A DNA stretch of 64,000 bases from Pithys albifrons albifrons (lineage: Eukaryota > Chordata > Aves > Passeriformes > Thamnophilidae), in contig NC_092471.1 of the NCBI RefSeq assembly GCF_047495875.1, forward strand, positions 5,043,001 through 5,107,000, read 5' to 3'. Under the pieces are notes generated by a model that ran no database searches, was not told the origin of the DNA, and saw only the letters and a list, made by a program, of their open reading frames with translations. Shown here piece by piece: positions 26,641 through 39,225 of the stretch (positions within the stretch are counted from its first letter, which is position 1; every line of letters starts with the position of its first letter). A program made the position numbers and the translations under genes.

Positions 26641-27272
26641 TGTCCTGGGTTGAGCTGGCAAAGTGCCAGCTGTCCAGGACAGGGTGAAAGGGTTCCTCCT
26701 CCCCCCAGCCAGCCAAGGGAAAAGAAGAGGGAGAGGAAAGAAAAACCCTCAAAACCAAGTTTATGCTGGAACTAACTACATGTATTTATGCAGAGAAGAG
26801 AAAATTAAGAAGATACTACAATATAACACACACTTACACAAGTTATGTATAACAAGAAATAACTTCCCACTTCCCAGTAAACACAAATTCTACCATTTTA
26901 ACTACAAATCATTCTAGAGAAGTCGGTTCTTCAGAGACAGACTTAAGCAGAGAGAAAAGCTAGGAACAAACATTTTACTTCCCTCAGATAACATGATGGT
27001 AAGCCGGTGCTCTGGGCTTGGGCCTCCCCATCCCTCCTGGGACAGCAGAGTGTCTTGCTGGCACCACAGCTGTGAAGCAACTGACTTAGCTACACCCACA
27101 CACCAGCTCTTACCCCTTTTGAGATGATGCAATATGGTATGGAATACAATATTATTGGCCAGAAGAAGTCAGCTGTTAGCTAGCTCAGCCCAGCTCAAGT
27201 TAGCTGACAATTTCAGGCCTAATCTGAACTGTAAAGCCTAACTCCTTGGCCTACTTGGCTAAACCCATAACA
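26641..27272 (-). mobile_element. Solo LTR of an endogenous retrovirus, 632 bp, ERVL-like
   Basis: The element starts TGTCCTGGGTTGAGC and ends ACCCATAACA, and is bounded by a perfect 5-bp direct duplication CCTTG (26636-26640 and 27273-27277). The ends form an imperfect inverted repeat (TGTCCTGGGTTGAGC against TGTTATGGGTTTAGC). Orientation is taken as minus: in that reading a CCAAT box (plus-strand ATTGG at 27154-27158) lies upstream, and a CATAAA polyadenylation-like hexamer (26760-26765) lies about 120 bp before the 3' end. No internal retroviral sequence is attached, so this is a solo LTR left by recombination between two LTRs. A 5-bp duplication is typical of ERVL-class elements; the class assignment is inference. 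Confidence 0.88.
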
Positions 27273-28753
27273 CCTTGTCCTCTGCTTTCTTTGTTACTTC
27301 ACTGCCAGCTGGCATCTGCTGTGTAATAAAATATAACAAAGAAGTTCATGTGTCAACTGTGTGTTAGTTCTGATTCTACTAAATGTGTACCCTGACTCTT
27401 ATGGGTTTGGGGTTTTTCTGTCTGTGATGTCTCTCTATAGTATTTTAAGACTGATTAGTTTTGCACTTATGCCACCTCCTTCACAAATAAGAGTGAGATT
27501 TTTCCCTGTCTAGTGTCTCTCTTTTAAATTAAGAAGAAGGATAAAGTTAAATAAAACAACACAAAGAAGCTGCTGCCTTTTTGATTGGAGGGTTCTATGT
27601 ATTGGAACATCCAGGCTATACAGACATCACTTAAGGAGATTTACGTGATTGATTCGCACAAAATTGTTCCTATTGGAAATAAGTGATGGGATGATTCTGA
27701 AAATGTGCCATGTGCCGTGGAACGGATATATTGGCATCTTTGGCATTCAGATTACTCAGTTCTCCCTTGTAAATATGCATCACTTAGTGCAGATAAGATT
27801 AGTTATATACTTTTCCTATAAATCATATTTGAAAGATCCTTTTTTCCTAAGTCTCACCTGAATGTTGAGGGATTTGGATTTCTTATGTAATCTGCCAGTT
27901 TATGATTTTAAATTGTTTAACAAGTGTAAAAAATAACTTCCAGAAGCTTATAAATAGACCAGTGTTGCACAATATTTTTTTTCTTCAGCCAAATTAAGAT
28001 TTTGAAGATTGAGAAATCCTTGAGTTATTCGGATGTTACCAAAATTTTCATTGTGGCAAAATATTGTGGCCTTGATGCATTTAAAAAAAAAAAAAAAGTA
28101 AGAGATACACATACTTGGCCTCCTGCATAGCATAAAATTAAAGTTTTAAGTGTCAGAAGAGCAAACAAATAAGTTCCTGTAGTGAGTTGTGTGCATGTTA
28201 CTGGTTGCTTACCTCTATAATAAATATGAAATGTAACACAGACACTGCATGAAACTGCAGTATAGATATAAATTGAACGTGTTCAGGGATAGTGATATTG
28301 TAAATCTATCTTTTCTTGATTAAAACCTTGGAATTCCCTTTGCAAGAAACTGTCTTATGAGTTATGGAAAAAGTAATGCAGGAGGAAGAGGGAGGAAATT
28401 CTTACCAGGCACTGCCAGAATGGGTTAAGAATCACAAACCTGAGAAAAGGAAGATCTGATACCAATGAGCTGTGTGTGATGAGTCTATGATGGAAGTTGC
28501 CATTGTTGCATACTTGAAAAAGTGATTGCTTATCACCTCAAGGACATGATGCAAACTGATTTTTTGGCTGGGAGCAGATAAAACAGCCCCTGGTTGCAAT
28601 AAAAGACTGCACAGACTTTTTAGTTTAGCAGCAGGTGAGCAGGGCTGAGCCAGGGGCCATCAGCACTGTCTTGCAAGACATTCCAGGCACAGTCTGTTCT
28701 GCTGCAGTGCCAAAGTGTTCTCTGTCCACCCTGTCTGAGCAGCACAGAGGTGA
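27273..28753. other. Non-coding unique sequence
   Basis: It begins with the right CCTTG target duplication (27273-27277). No gene recognised. An A-run of about 15 lies near 28083. Around 28575-28640 there are AATAAA and ATAAAA words and a CAGCAG followed by GTGAGC donor-like site, which are isolated matches. Confidence 0.65.
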
Positions 28754-29332
28754 TGCTGTTGGGAAAAGTACTGGAAAAAGCGGGAGTTGGATGAAAACCA
28801 TGGTGACAAAACCACAGCAATTTACTGGCATTCAAGGGAGGCTCCTTTGCTGTTGCCACCAGCAGTGCTTTTAGAGCTGTTGGCTCCCTGTTGGAACCAA
28901 ACCCTGTGGTTAACACACAAACAAACACAACCAGTGATTACAGACAGTACCTCTGTGGTTTTCTAGGTCAAGGAGTTGCAGTTCCTGATCCTGAGGATGA
29001 GACTGAAGCGTGAAGAGGGCTTTCCACAGGATGACAGGGCAGATGAGTTGCCAGAGCTTGGGCTGCTATAAAGGTTCCTCAAAAACCCCATCTCATCTTT
29101 GTTCTGTTTCCAGGGGCTGCTCACAGGGAGGAAAGCAGTGGATGAATGTTCTCCAGAGGTAATTGTGCAAGGCACAAAGGTTCTCAGCTGCAGCTGTTGC
29201 TGCTGTTCTCTTTCTGGAATCACACTGCCAGGCACCAGCAATCTGCTGATAAAGCAATTCAGGCAAATTGTCTCAGACAGGATTGGACAGAGCAGTTTAA
29301 ATAGTCACTTTTTGCCTGAAGTGAATTTGTGA
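28754..29332 (+). other. GC-richer stretch with an unusually open frame broken by two stops
   Basis: One plus-strand frame runs from after a TGA at 28751 to a TGA ending at 29332, about 193 codons, with only two internal stops (TAG at 28964, TAA at 29069). Within it, a strong acceptor (GTGGTTTTCTAG) opens a 34-codon charged, leucine-rich segment (28967-29071; starts VKELQFLILRMRLKREEG). A second strong acceptor (GTTCTGTTTCCAG) opens a 72-codon tail (29114-29332; includes GRKAVDECSPEVIVQG). The two cannot both be exons of one transcript with only 42 bp between them. No family is recognised. It may be a decayed coding sequence, one or two alternative terminal exons, or chance openness helped by higher GC. 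Confidence 0.22.
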
Positions 29333-32300
29333 GCTTAGGATTGGAACACTTTAAAGCAGATCAAACCTCAGTATAGAAAATGGCTCCTTTGGCCAATCCT
29401 TACAACATCCTCTTTGCCCAGCTCAGGATCCCAGAGTGGAATATCCTCTCTCCTTGCCTGAGTGCCTGCAGTGCCTCTGATTGTGCTTGTCTGGAGCCAA
29501 ATACCCACTTCACTTGAAATTGCCAGGATAAATGAATTATACCAGCTCCATGCACAGTTTTATCCTGTTTTCTTTTCTGGTATATTCTCATAACAATTTG
29601 AAAGGACATTTTCCTCATTTGCCATGATGCATTAAAGTGTGTTACATCTCAAGAATTCGAGTTTTCCTGTTGCCAACATGACCTTCATGTAAATTCAAAT
29701 AAATCTTGCTCCATATAGCACAGATTAGTCCTTAAAGGAGATATAATTTCTCATGTATCCAAAAGAAAAACTGGTAGCTCAGTTTTGCCTAAAGAACAGC
29801 TCCCTTATGGGAGCTACATACCATTTACATAAAATCCTAATGCTTTACCTTTATTGGGCAATAAATCACTCGAAATTAACCACCTTAAGCTTAGAAGGAC
29901 ATTCCTAATTGTGAGCTCTAACAGGAAATGCTAAAGAAAGTAAATAAAGGGAAAGGAAACTGGATGTAAGAGTTTATGAAGATGCTGCTCCAGGGGGTAA
30001 GGATCTCCAGGCAGCATTTGACATGGATTTATGATTGCTGTTTTGGTGGCACTTGAGTCCCTTACTGACTGTAATGTGTCCTTATTGTGCTGTTTCACTC
30101 TGCAAATAAAAATGAACTATGTAGATAAAGCCACCTGAGCAAGGACTTCTCTACTTGCAGTGGAATGTGCTACTGGCTGCTCTCCTTTCCAGCCAGTTGC
30201 TGGCTACTCTCCTTTCCCTTCCACTGCTCTTCCTAGGGATAACCAGAATGCATTTTAAAAAGTCTCTTTCTTTTCCCTTCCCTCTCTGCCCATACATGCC
30301 CACGTATGGGAGGGAGATCCAATGGAACAGTGACTTTGGGTTATCTGAGCTGTTGGGAATATTGAAATAATAATAAAAAAATTCACATTGCCCCATAGAC
30401 TGAAATATTTAGAATTTGAATATATTTAACCATCTATATTTCAAGTACTTTGTGTGTTATTTTATAACTCTATTGACTGTATCTCCATTTCTGAGTCTGG
30501 CCTTTCATAAACAATGAGTATTAATTGTAAAATCAAGGGCTGGAGGGTTCTGGTAAAAGAACTGGCTGTGCTTGTAAGATATTGTGAGCACAATTATTCA
30601 TAATAAATATAAGTGAAGATCAAATGTGCCCAGGAAGGTGAAGGAAGTCAGAAAGAAAGCTTCTTGTATTTGACCCAAGCAACAGCATCTAGGAAATTTA
30701 TATTCATGATTATGAAAAATAACATTCTGATTAAGCTGATACTGTATGGAAACTATAATTATTTTTCCACGCTTCCTGTCATTATTGCAAATTTCTTTTA
30801 ATTGACCATCCTAAATTAGTATGTTTTCATGCACAGTAATAATTTCCAAACACTGTCCCCTGAAAGTTACCTATGATGTCTCGCATCATATTTAGAAAAG
30901 TATAAGCAATTATATTTCTTTCTGTTTGCATGTGACTTCCTATTTAAACTACTTCTTTTTAGAAAATAAAAATCTTTCTAAAAGTTGCCATAAGCACCTG
31001 CAACCAAATAAAGTTACTCTGTTCTTTTCCTTGATACAAACTTTATCCTCAGAATGCAAAATCCAACTTGTAGTGCCTCAGAAATTCTTTGAAAAAATAA
31101 TAATGGCAAATGTTGCTATGGTTACAGAGCCATTCCCTCTTGCTTTGCTTTTCTGCCTTAGTAATGAAAGTGGAATGAGGGATTTTTATTCCAACAGCCT
31201 CTATGATGCTTTATAGGGAAAATTCATATCCCAGTAAATACTTTCCAAATAATTTTTTGAAACTAGGCTGTTTGGGGGGGTTGATCTTTTCTGTAGCTGC
31301 TTTTCCCTGTTTTCTTAATAAAGTTGATTAAAGACAAACGTAACCTTAAAAAGCTGCAGTGAAGTGTGAGTTTCACTCACAATTCCACCTGGACAAAGGA
31401 CAGGTTCAATTCTGTCCTCCATCAGTCTAATACCCCTCGGGTATAAAATCCCAAGCTGTCCTGCCTTGCCTTATTCTATTGAGTTCCCTTGGTCTCAGCA
31501 AGGACTGGCACTGACTTGACTATTTCTTTTAAGGATTGAAGCTCAGGATATTCTTAGGATTTCTTAAGCTCCTGTGGAACAGACAAAGCTGTGCTTTGGG
31601 ACATCCAGTTTTACCCCACTATGTTACTGATTTTTTCCTTTGTACTTTTGTGAGCGACTTTCTGTGTCTTGTCCTCCCAATAACACAAATCTCGGTGACA
31701 CCAGAAAAAAGCTTACGATGCTTTGCTTCTCAAAGATATTTTACTTACTGACAAGTAATTTCTAGTAGGGCAGAATTTAAATGTTTGCGAAAATTCTTCT
31801 GATTTTCTTATCAACAAAAGGATCATCATCAGCTCTTCCTGAGGATGAAAATACATTTGGAAGCAGCTGCTGCCAGGATAATGCAGCTGAACTGCTCTCC
31901 TGAGGACAATAAGCAACTTCTTTTAAGGTACCAATGATATGGCACAAATGTACTCTCTGAGGACAGAATAACTGATGCATTTCCCTGGGGGGGTTTACAG
32001 TGTTGCTGCAGAGAGCTTTCTGTGAAAAGATAATGCAAATAAAGGCTGCTTGTCAAGGAACCACATAAAAGATTGTGCAGGGGGTTCAGGGATTTTGTTT
32101 TGGTTTTGTTTTTTTTCCCAAACCCCCATTTGGGAATGAGGACAGGCTTCCATTTTACTAAAGCTGAAGACTACTGTACACAGCCCCATTAGCAAGAGAT
32201 TTTTTGCTGGCTGTTCCAATAAAGTGTGCATTTGAGGTGGGGATGTCAGCATGGCCATCATTAGGGTGTTCTGATACTTTTTTTAGTAACAAGCAGTTCT

Positions 32301-35135
32301 CACTGGCTCTTGGCTTTGTCAAGCATTATGTGATTTTTTTTCCATTCTGAATGGCTTTTCTAGACTTTTAGACACACACCTACTCAGAGATACATTCCCT
32401 GTGACGTCTTGGTTTAGTTTATTCTGTTATTTCAGGCAAAACTCTGAGAGTTAACCCAAGGAAGTACTTCACTATTGTTTTGTTGGGGTTTTGTTTTTGT
32501 TTTGATTTGATTTTCCCTTCATTCTCTTGAGCCTTTGCTCTCAAAAACTTAGACTTTGCTGCAGAAACTACATGTGATGAACTTCAGTACTTCTCTGCCT
32601 TTGCTGACCCCATGCAAACCTATCACATTTTCTAACTCACAAAGCTAAGAACTCCAGTTAATTCTTGCACAGGTACATTGTTAATGTAGGCAAGACCTTC
32701 ACCACTTTTTTTGCCTGAGCAGGCTGGATATTGCCTGTTCTCACACAGCACCTCCATGTCCAGACTCTTAATGAACTGGCTCTCCTGACTCACTGAGCAG
32801 GGAAGGGAAGGGACTGGAAATGTGCCATCCTGGAGTGCAGCAGCTGCTCCACGGAGTTTGGAGCTGGAAGGAGGGGAGCAGGACAAGGCTCTGGGTAACA
32901 GCTGAGAGCTTGTGTTCTTGGTAATCCCCTGCTGACACAGTGGGAAAAATAGGGCAGGATCTGTGAGTAAGGGACAGAAGCCCAAAAAAGCAACAGCTCT
33001 TGTGACCTTGGTCTGGGAACATTAGTTTTAGAGCTGCACAGCAGCAAAGGACATGAAGCAGTGCCTGATGGAGATATAAAGCTTGCTTAGATTGCTTAGA
33101 TTTTATGGTATTTGCTGACAGCACAGAAGTAGGAGATAAGAGGACCTTTGTGATCTGCAGCCAGAGCTTGAGACTTTTCAGCACCGTAGGGGAAAAAAAT
33201 AACACTTTTCTTTTTGCACTGGCAATTGACTGGGCTCTTAAGAAATAGAGTGGAATAGAGGAGAGTAATTGCAGAAATTTTAGAAATGGAAGGTAAATGT
33301 TGAGAATTCGAGAGGGCTGCAGATGTGAAGGTGAGTAAAAGGGTCTGAAATTTCAGGAGGGAGAAGAGGGGGACCCAGGAGATTTTCAGACTGCAGTTGA
33401 CAGAATAAACTTTAGGGAGGGCAGAACAAAGATCAGGAAAGAACACAGCAGGAAGAATCAAGTTTCAGAAACAGGAAAAAGAATTCATACGTATTGTACT
33501 TTGGAGTCTGATTTAGAGCTGGACAAGAGCAGACTAATTAGCCACTAAAAGCATCAGAATGTCATCATCACCTGGGCCAGAGGGAGGGTGATCTCGTTTG
33601 TGACTTTGTTGCTTGGGAAGAGCTGCATTATCAGCACCCAAAGTTTAGCTGAGTTCCTTCAGGGAGAGTGGAATTAGGACAAAATTATAAATGATAAGAG
33701 ATGGGTTAATGCCCAGTAGAGTACAGATGGCATTCAAGGCCCAGTGGTTATAGTGCCTGACCCCTCAAAAGCACAGAATTGGGCACTGGAGCCTTGATAG
33801 ACAACTGGTGACTTAAATACTTTAGTGAAGAACCCTTATGATATGCCCTTAAAAAAAAAAATCCATTTTTGTCCAAACTTATTATGGAAGGCATATTAAA
33901 CAACATTTCTGATTCTTACAGCCTTACTAACCCTTTGCCAAAGAACTTGGACATTCTGTGCAATACCATAATCTAAGATTCATATTTTAAACATTCTCAG
34001 TAGCTCGTGTGCTTAAAGCTTCTTTGAAAGAAGTAACTTATGCAAGTTTAAGTTTTGTATTTCTGTGAAATTTATCTTCAAATATTTGACTGAAGTTTTG
34101 AGACGTCTCTCTTGATTTCATGAGATGTGAAACATTTAATTAAAATTGACTTAAAATCTAAAGAAATACATGGGGAGCTGGTTCAGATAACTTAAACATG
34201 GGATAGGGAAAGACTTTATATATTTGCATATTTTATTACTGGATATAAAAAGCAATTTTTCAAATAAATTCTAGTTCTTCTGAGTCTTCTACCCATTTAT
34301 CTGTAGAAAGATCAAACAGAGTATGAAATTTCACTATGCTCTGACTTCCTCAGCTGCACTAAAAATGTTTCAGTCCTGGATGTCCAATGCAAGTTAGTGG
34401 AGGATGTTCTGTGATTTAATTGGTCTCTACTGGTTTTATGCTCAAAGGACAGTTTCTTTGAGATAGCTTGCAAAACTCTTCTAAGAGAAATAGCAATCAA
34501 TATCTGAGAGGGGTTTATTAAAGGAAAATGTTATCTTCTTTGTCTGGTTCACTGTAAAAGTTTCATACATTATTTCAATTTTAGTCACTGGATTTTTTAA
34601 ATTATTAATACTGCTCTGTGTATAATTTTATGCCCTTTGTTCTGACTTCAATATAGGGTAAGAGTTACTGAAGTTTAGATTGAAATCCTTTGCCATTACT
34701 AAAAATAGATAGAATTCCCACCTACCCCAATGCCTGAACTTCTGAGAATTTAAGAGCAGTGTGTTCCCTGGTCCTGCTGTGCATTGGGTGCATCTACAGA
34801 GAGTTAAAGAAAGAGCATTTTAATGCTTTAAATGATCATCCATTTCAAACTTCACAACTGATAATCCATGTGTCCTACTAAGAGCATGTTACCACTGTCC
34901 AAATATGCAATTTTATTAAGTATAAATAATTTTCCAAGTGATTCTTCATCTTGAGTTTTACTGTTTGCATCTGCAGATGTCTAAAATTTGCCATGAGATT
35001 GTGCATATTATGAATGTAGTTGTCCTTTTTGACATGCCCAACATATTCCCTGATTGTGAAAGCTTTGCATATACTTTTTTTTTTAGATGCCCATGTCCTA
35101 AAAAGAAAGGGGGATTAGTGATAATTACAGTGGGT
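29333..35135. other. Non-coding unique sequence
   Basis: No gene recognised. Short homopolymers, G7 near 31274 and near 31987, and T/G-rich patches at 32095-32120 and 32477-32510 are the only features. A seed-like GGGAAGGGAAGGGA run occurs near 32799. Frames in the GC-richer patches at 28.9-29.3 and 32.6-33.2 kb overlap on several strands and show no known domain. Confidence 0.65.
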
Positions 35136-35355
35136 AATCATAAAATCATTAAGGTTAGAAAAGACCTCCAAATTCAACAAGTCCAATCTTCGTGTCATGG
35201 TTTAGTGGGCATAAAGTTATTCAACTGAAGTGCCACAGGTGCTCATTTTTTGAACACATCCAGGGCTGGAGACTCTACCCCTTTCCTGGGCAACCCATTC
35301 CAGAGCTTAACCACTCCTTCAATTAAGAAATTTTTCCTGATATTCAACCTGATTA
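35136..35355 (-). mobile_element. CR1 retrotransposon 3' tail, degraded
   Basis: The plus strand reads AATCATAAAATCATTAAGG, then AGAAAAGACCTCCAAATTCA, and later TCATTTTTTGAACACATCCA and GAAATTTTTCCTGATATTCA. All are complements of the AGACCTCC-type CR1 tail, so the element lies on the minus strand with its 3' end at left. The middle (about 35193-35235) aligns poorly with the CR1 pattern and may be a small replacement or heavy mutation. It is 5'-truncated near 35355. Confidence 0.88.
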
Positions 35356-38300
35356 TTGATTCTTACTTTAAAGGAAAAAAAAATAAAAAGGTCATTATGT
35401 ATGGATTTATGGATTTTTTTATATTGTGGGTTCATCCCACTACATAAAGTTAGAGCAGAGTGGTGGAATAACAAGTTTTTAACAAGTAGAAATAAAGGTG
35501 TAGCAGGAGGGCAAGGGAGTCTGCAGAACTTCACATTCTGTTGGCAGGTGGAAACTCATTAAAACTGCACATGCTTGAGGAGGTAGCAGATACATCCTGC
35601 ACTGCTATTGAGACAATTCCCACAGAAATATTCCTGTTTCATCCGTCTGATAGATGGTGATCTTGGAATAGGAAGTGGTTCTTCTGCAGGCAGCTGTGCA
35701 ATTCAGTGCTGCAGACTCCCTTTGTCTGTGTGCTGTACAGATGAAGCCTATTGCCTTAGCCATTTACAAATCAAATCTTTTCATGTCACCAACTGCTCTC
35801 AGAGAGGAGCACAGATGTAACTCCCTGTTTGCCTCAGAAGGGAGGGCAGCAAACAGGCTCCAGCCCCATCAAAGTCTCTGCTCCACAGCATTGCTGCAGC
35901 ACTTCCCAGGAAAGGGGATTGCTTGGAATAACTTTTCTTTGCAGGGCTGGAAAACAACACTGCACTTAGAATAATGTAAAAGGGGCAAAACTGTAGAATG
36001 TCTAATTTTCATGTAAGTTGTGCACTTTAAGACAAAAATATCCCTCCCTCCCCCTCTGCTCTGAGCAGCTTTCTGGTGGCTGCAGCTGGATGGGGGTTTC
36101 TGGCTCTGCTGCAGAAACGTGTGGATTTGGGGAAAGAGGGAGTTGTTAGGGCCTTTTCTCCCCTTTTTGGCAATTAATGGCCCCACAGATGTTTCTTTTT
36201 GCTGTGTGCAGGTCCAACTGCCACCTCTACCTGTGGGAAGGACTGCAGGGGTCCAGAAGGCTGCTGGAAGGGGGAGGGCAATGCCCCTCCTGCATGGCAG
36301 TCGTTTGCCAGTCAGGGGCACTGAACAGACACTTGCATAAAGTTTCTAAACACTTCAACATAATCTGGAGGTTTACAACTAAAAGTAAATGATGGCAATT
36401 CTGCTGCTGTCTCTTTGTGAAAGCAGATAAGCTGATTGAATACTGTTTTCCTATGGATATTAAATTGTAGTGCATCATAACATCAATCCACTAGCAGAGC
36501 ACTCAAAACTAAAGCAACAATGGCAATTTGAGTTTAGTTTAATCTAATTAAGAGGAATAGAGCTTAAATCTTATATAACACATATGGTCATCTTTATTTT
36601 TATCTTCTGCTGTAATAGGAAGTTTATACCAAGAGTTTGAAGAAGTTTAAACCTTTAAACTGAGAAGGATGTCAACCCAAAGATTGGACAATATTGGACA
36701 AAAGTTCATTTTTGAGCCTTCAGCAAATTTGGAATTGTTTTCCTGAACTGACCTGTAGTGTGATATTTTAGAGATATAAAGATGAGAGTGACATGGAGAT
36801 ATCAGTGAATAAAGTTCTTTCATCCACAAAAGCACAGCATGTGAAAATTGCAAGTGATAGGGTAGACTTTTTTTTTGTCATGTAACACGAAGCATTCTGA
36901 GTGACTTCAGCACCGTTTCCCTCTTGTCAACAAGATAATTTGAAGAAAAATAGCTGTGCTTCCAAAATAATAGTGCTTCCTGTCATAGAATTGCTGAATA
37001 CTTGGTTCTGCTACAAGGATTTTTATTAGAGAGAAGCAAAACTAATTTACAAACATCAAGAACGAGGATGTGATAAACCTGGCGCTGCTTGGATGTTCAG
37101 AGAATGTGCACTGTCAGTTTAGCTCCAAATGTGCTGTGGCAGTCAGGAACACTTGCCAAACCTCACTGCAGCCAAAGCCCACTCTGTATTCTAAAAGGAT
37201 TTCTTGTTTTTCTAAGAGGGACAAAGGTTACGAAGCCTGACTTGATGCAGTGTATGTCTCCATCATCTGGGTATTCAAAAAATGTGAGTTGATGCCCTTA
37301 AAGTCCTTTGCAGCCATTCCATGGATTAGGAATGTAACTTAACTTCTCTCCTGTGGCATTTTAGTTTGAAACATGCAGGAGAGGTGGAGACAAAGAGTGA
37401 AGAAGCAGCAGCAAAGGATTAAAAAAGCTTTTAAGTTCACCCTAAAAAGAAATAAATTGCATCCATCCATCAGTTACTTTGCCTGTGGGCATTTTTAAAA
37501 TTCTGAAAGTCCAACACTTTGTTGATAGTGTTTGCCTATAAATGTGTATTACCAGTCACTACTTCAGCTTTGGCATTGATACAAAATATTACAAAGTCAT
37601 GAGTGTCCACACCATGGAGACCCAGAAGAGGTTTGATAATGACAGTTTCACAAATTCCTACACCTCTGTCAGCAGAGCTTTTAGTTATTGGCCTTGCTTT
37701 GTGTTCTAATGAAGCGTGGAAATAGCCACAAAGACTAATAACATGAGCTCCTGGCTCTGCTTTTATCATGGCACTTATTTATCCCTTCATTTAAGAAGAA
37801 ACACATTGTTATGGCCTCCCCACCACCTCTGTGAAAACAATTTAATACAATTTTCTCTCTTGGATATTTCCCGGCATCTCCATGGGGACTTTTTAGTCAT
37901 TGCTAAACTCATAATATCTTAAGGCACATCCCAAAGTGTACCCTATTAACACTTAGTCCTTCTGATGAAAAAAGTATATGGTATTTATATTGCAAAGTTG
38001 GTTTAATTTGTTATTTCTTCAGCAGCAAATCAGAGGATTTATTTTTTAAACACAAGGACCCCTTTCTCTTGTCTCTAACAAAAGATGGAGCACAGCAACT
38101 GTGCTGCATGTGAACGAGACTGCAGCTCTGCAATTGGGAAATCATGACCTCTGAATTGGATATTATGTTTATTTGAACACACATGTATCCCAGCTACAAA
38201 TCAGTACTGAATTATATAAGTCAAGGCCTCTGACTTGAAACAGCTGCTAAAGGCAGAAATCAAATGCATGAGGACACCTGACAGAAATTCAGATACTGGC

Positions 38301-38927
38301 AAGTTGTAGTAGGTGCTTTCAAACACCACTGAGTTCTTTTACCAGTGTTTTTGCTTTGACTTTTATCAGCGCAAAGGCATCACACGATTCCCTCTGAAAA
38401 TAAAGATATCTAAGAAAGATAAAATAAGAGAAAAATCTATATCTGAATCTATTATTTGCCTCTTGCCTAAGAGAACAGTTCATTGCTGCAGTGGTCTAAC
38501 GAGCTGTGCTGGCATCTGACTGAATTCTTAACAAAACACCGGTGCTCTCTCCAGTCACAAACAGAATTTTTGGAGTGACACACAAAGACAGGGGATTGTA
38601 CTTTTGATTCCACAAGAAAAGTTTGAGAGCACTCAGAACTCCCCAGTGCAGCATGTACAGAGCAAATCTGCTTGGGCAGAAGGAACCAAGGAAGGGAAGG
38701 GGAAGGCACTTTCCTATTAGTGTAGAAGCAGCTGCCACCTAAGGCTGATCTGTATTGCTGTCCCAGGGTCTGTGACCTTGGTCTGCACTGGGTGCTTCCC
38801 TAACCATTCATAAAATGATGACCTGCACTCCCAAAGAGGCAATATTGAACCAAAACTGCTGTACAGTGACTGAGGGAGTGACAGATGTGAGGGAGGGGTT
38901 ATGCTCAGGTAAAACTGTGACTGAGTT
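35356..38927. other. Non-coding unique sequence
   Basis: No gene recognised. A GC-richer patch at 36.03-36.32 kb carries overlapping short frames on both strands without a recognisable product. T9 lies near 36870. A (GGGAA)-like run occurs at about 38692-38705. Confidence 0.65.
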
Positions 38928-39225
38928 AGAATCACAGAATCGTTTGGTCGGAGGGGACCTTAAGGATCACCCAGTCCCACCCCTTGCCATGGACAGGGAC
39001 ACCTCCCACCAGCCCGGGTTGCTCCAAGCCCTGTCCAGCCTGGCCTTGGACACTCCCAGGGAAAGGGCAGCCACAGCTTCTCTGCCCAACCTGTGCCAGG
39101 GTCTCCCCATGCTCAGAGTAAACATTTTTTCCTGAAATCTAATCTAAACTTACTCTCTGACAGTTTGAAGTCATTCCCCCTTGTCCTGGTACCCTATGCC
39201 CTTGTAAAAAGTTCCTTGCTGCAAG
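38928..39225 (-). mobile_element. CR1 retrotransposon 3' part
   Basis: The plus strand begins AGAATCACAGAATCG, then GGAGGGGACCTTAAGGATCA, TTGCCATGGACAGGGACACC, GCCTGGCCTTGGACACTCCC and, near the far end, CATTCCCCCTTGTCCTGGTA. These are the complement of the last ~300 bp of avian CR1 in the standard order. The element is on the minus strand with its 3' end at 38928 and a 5' truncation near 39225. It shows moderate point divergence, no large deletion and no target duplication. Confidence 0.95.

Noticed and set aside
35193..35215. LTR-like word TGTCATGGTTTAG inside a CR1 tail
   Set aside because: It sits inside a CR1 fragment, has no partner terminus and is too short to call.
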